Assembly: GCA_047601665.1 (NCBI GenBank)
Contig: JASGIT010000001.1
Coordinates: forward strand, 1,860,001 to 1,924,000
Length of the DNA stretch: 64,000 nt
Direction of reading: 5' to 3'
From: JASGIT01 sp047601665
Lineage (GTDB): Bacteria > Pseudomonadota > Gammaproteobacteria > Burkholderiales > Burkholderiaceae_C
A program made the position numbers and the translations under genes. Below the pieces are notes generated by a model that saw only the letters and a program-made list of their open reading frames with translations, was not told the origin of the DNA and made no database searches. Below, in pieces: positions 63,321 through 64,000 of this stretch (the first letter of the stretch is position 1; each line of letters begins with the position of its first letter).

Positions 63321-63387
63321 AACGAAAATCTAAGGGTAAACCTGTATTCAATACAATCAAAAACGAACAAAAATGAAATAAAACGAA
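63321..63387. promoter_or_regulatory. Phased AAACGAA repeats between glpR and glpS, probable GlpR sites
   Basis: AAACGAA occurs at 63321, 63361 and 63381, spaced 40 and 20 bases, with a variant AAATGAA at 63371. All are near multiples of the helical turn. A TACAAT that could be a -10 for the plus-strand gene lies at 63353-63358, inside the cluster. Confidence 0.5.
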
Positions 63388-63401
63388 TCGGAAGGGTTGT
63401 G

Positions 63402-64000
<599 letters not shown>

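Overview
This window looks like a chromosomal segment of a high-GC betaproteobacterium of the Comamonadaceae (Acidovorax / Alicycliphilus / Diaphorobacter / Comamonas type). The evidence is the gene content (rpe-gph-trpE, thiL-pgpA-pncC, recG-oxyR-dps-ubiA and proC neighbourhoods), strong GC bias at third codon positions, and at least eight copies or part copies of a palindromic repeat built around CCAGCGCTT...AAGCGCTGG with flanking ATAGCTG and GAGGCC. I recall this repeat as typical of that family; this is recognition, not a database search. No tRNA, rRNA, CRISPR array, intact insertion sequence or prophage is visible.

Layout. (1) 1-5096: tail of a polar amino-acid type ABC permease, then a URC uracil-catabolism operon (URC1, URC4, uracil phosphoribosyltransferase, cytosine deaminase). 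(2) 5254-6306: a lone AT-richer GT61/DUF563 glycosyltransferase. (3) 6312-15306: chorismate mutase, trpE, gph and rpe, all on the minus strand. In many betaproteobacteria these lie together; here they are split by a chalcone-isomerase-like gene, a LysR / phosphatase / NADP-oxidoreductase unit and a LysR / YeiH pair. (4) 15356-20404: apaG, a Gcr-type membrane protein, a Kef-type antiporter, a YbdK ligase and a CxxCxxCC protein. (5) 20464-26655: thiL, pgpA and pncC with an Fsr exporter / AraC pair between thiL and pgpA, then a DMT permease and queA. (6) 26752-34860: an accessory block with an FMN glutamate-synthase-like protein, a porin and a LysR-controlled catabolic operon (amidohydrolase, ABM monooxygenase, M24 hydrolase without a normal metal site, MFS carrier). 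(7) 34880-40460: AsnC regulator, putA, HD-GYP phosphodiesterase. (8) 40511-48119: recG, a tandem DUF1254 pair, oxyR, dps, ubiA. (9) 48270-52286: a GGDEF/EAL protein and a FeeM-like N-acyl synthase, convergent, bracketed by the real 3' end of ubiA and a decayed second copy of it. (10) 52287-59689: SDR, phytase-like lipoprotein, proC, and livF-G-M-H-K. (11) 59838-64000: GntR regulator, small oxidoreductase-like protein, glpK, glpR and the start of a glycerol ABC transporter (glpS).

How the genes work together. Cytosine is deaminated by CodA, uracil becomes UMP through Upp, and URC1/URC4 degrade it. OxyR lies directly upstream of dps, its expected target. The putA gene has its own Lrp-type regulator because this PutA lacks a DNA-binding domain. 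The branched-chain ABC genes face a GntR regulator. GlpR sits between glpK and a glycerol importer with phased AAACGAA repeats. The most unusual observations are repeats that have been absorbed in frame into thiL, pncC, gph and recG; the tandem DUF1254 duplication, which carries a copied recG tail as a footprint; the ubiA 3' duplication around the GGDEF/FeeM pair; the metal-site-less M24 hydrolase in the catabolic operon; two likely CTG start codons in CTGA overlaps; and a possible trp leader peptide.
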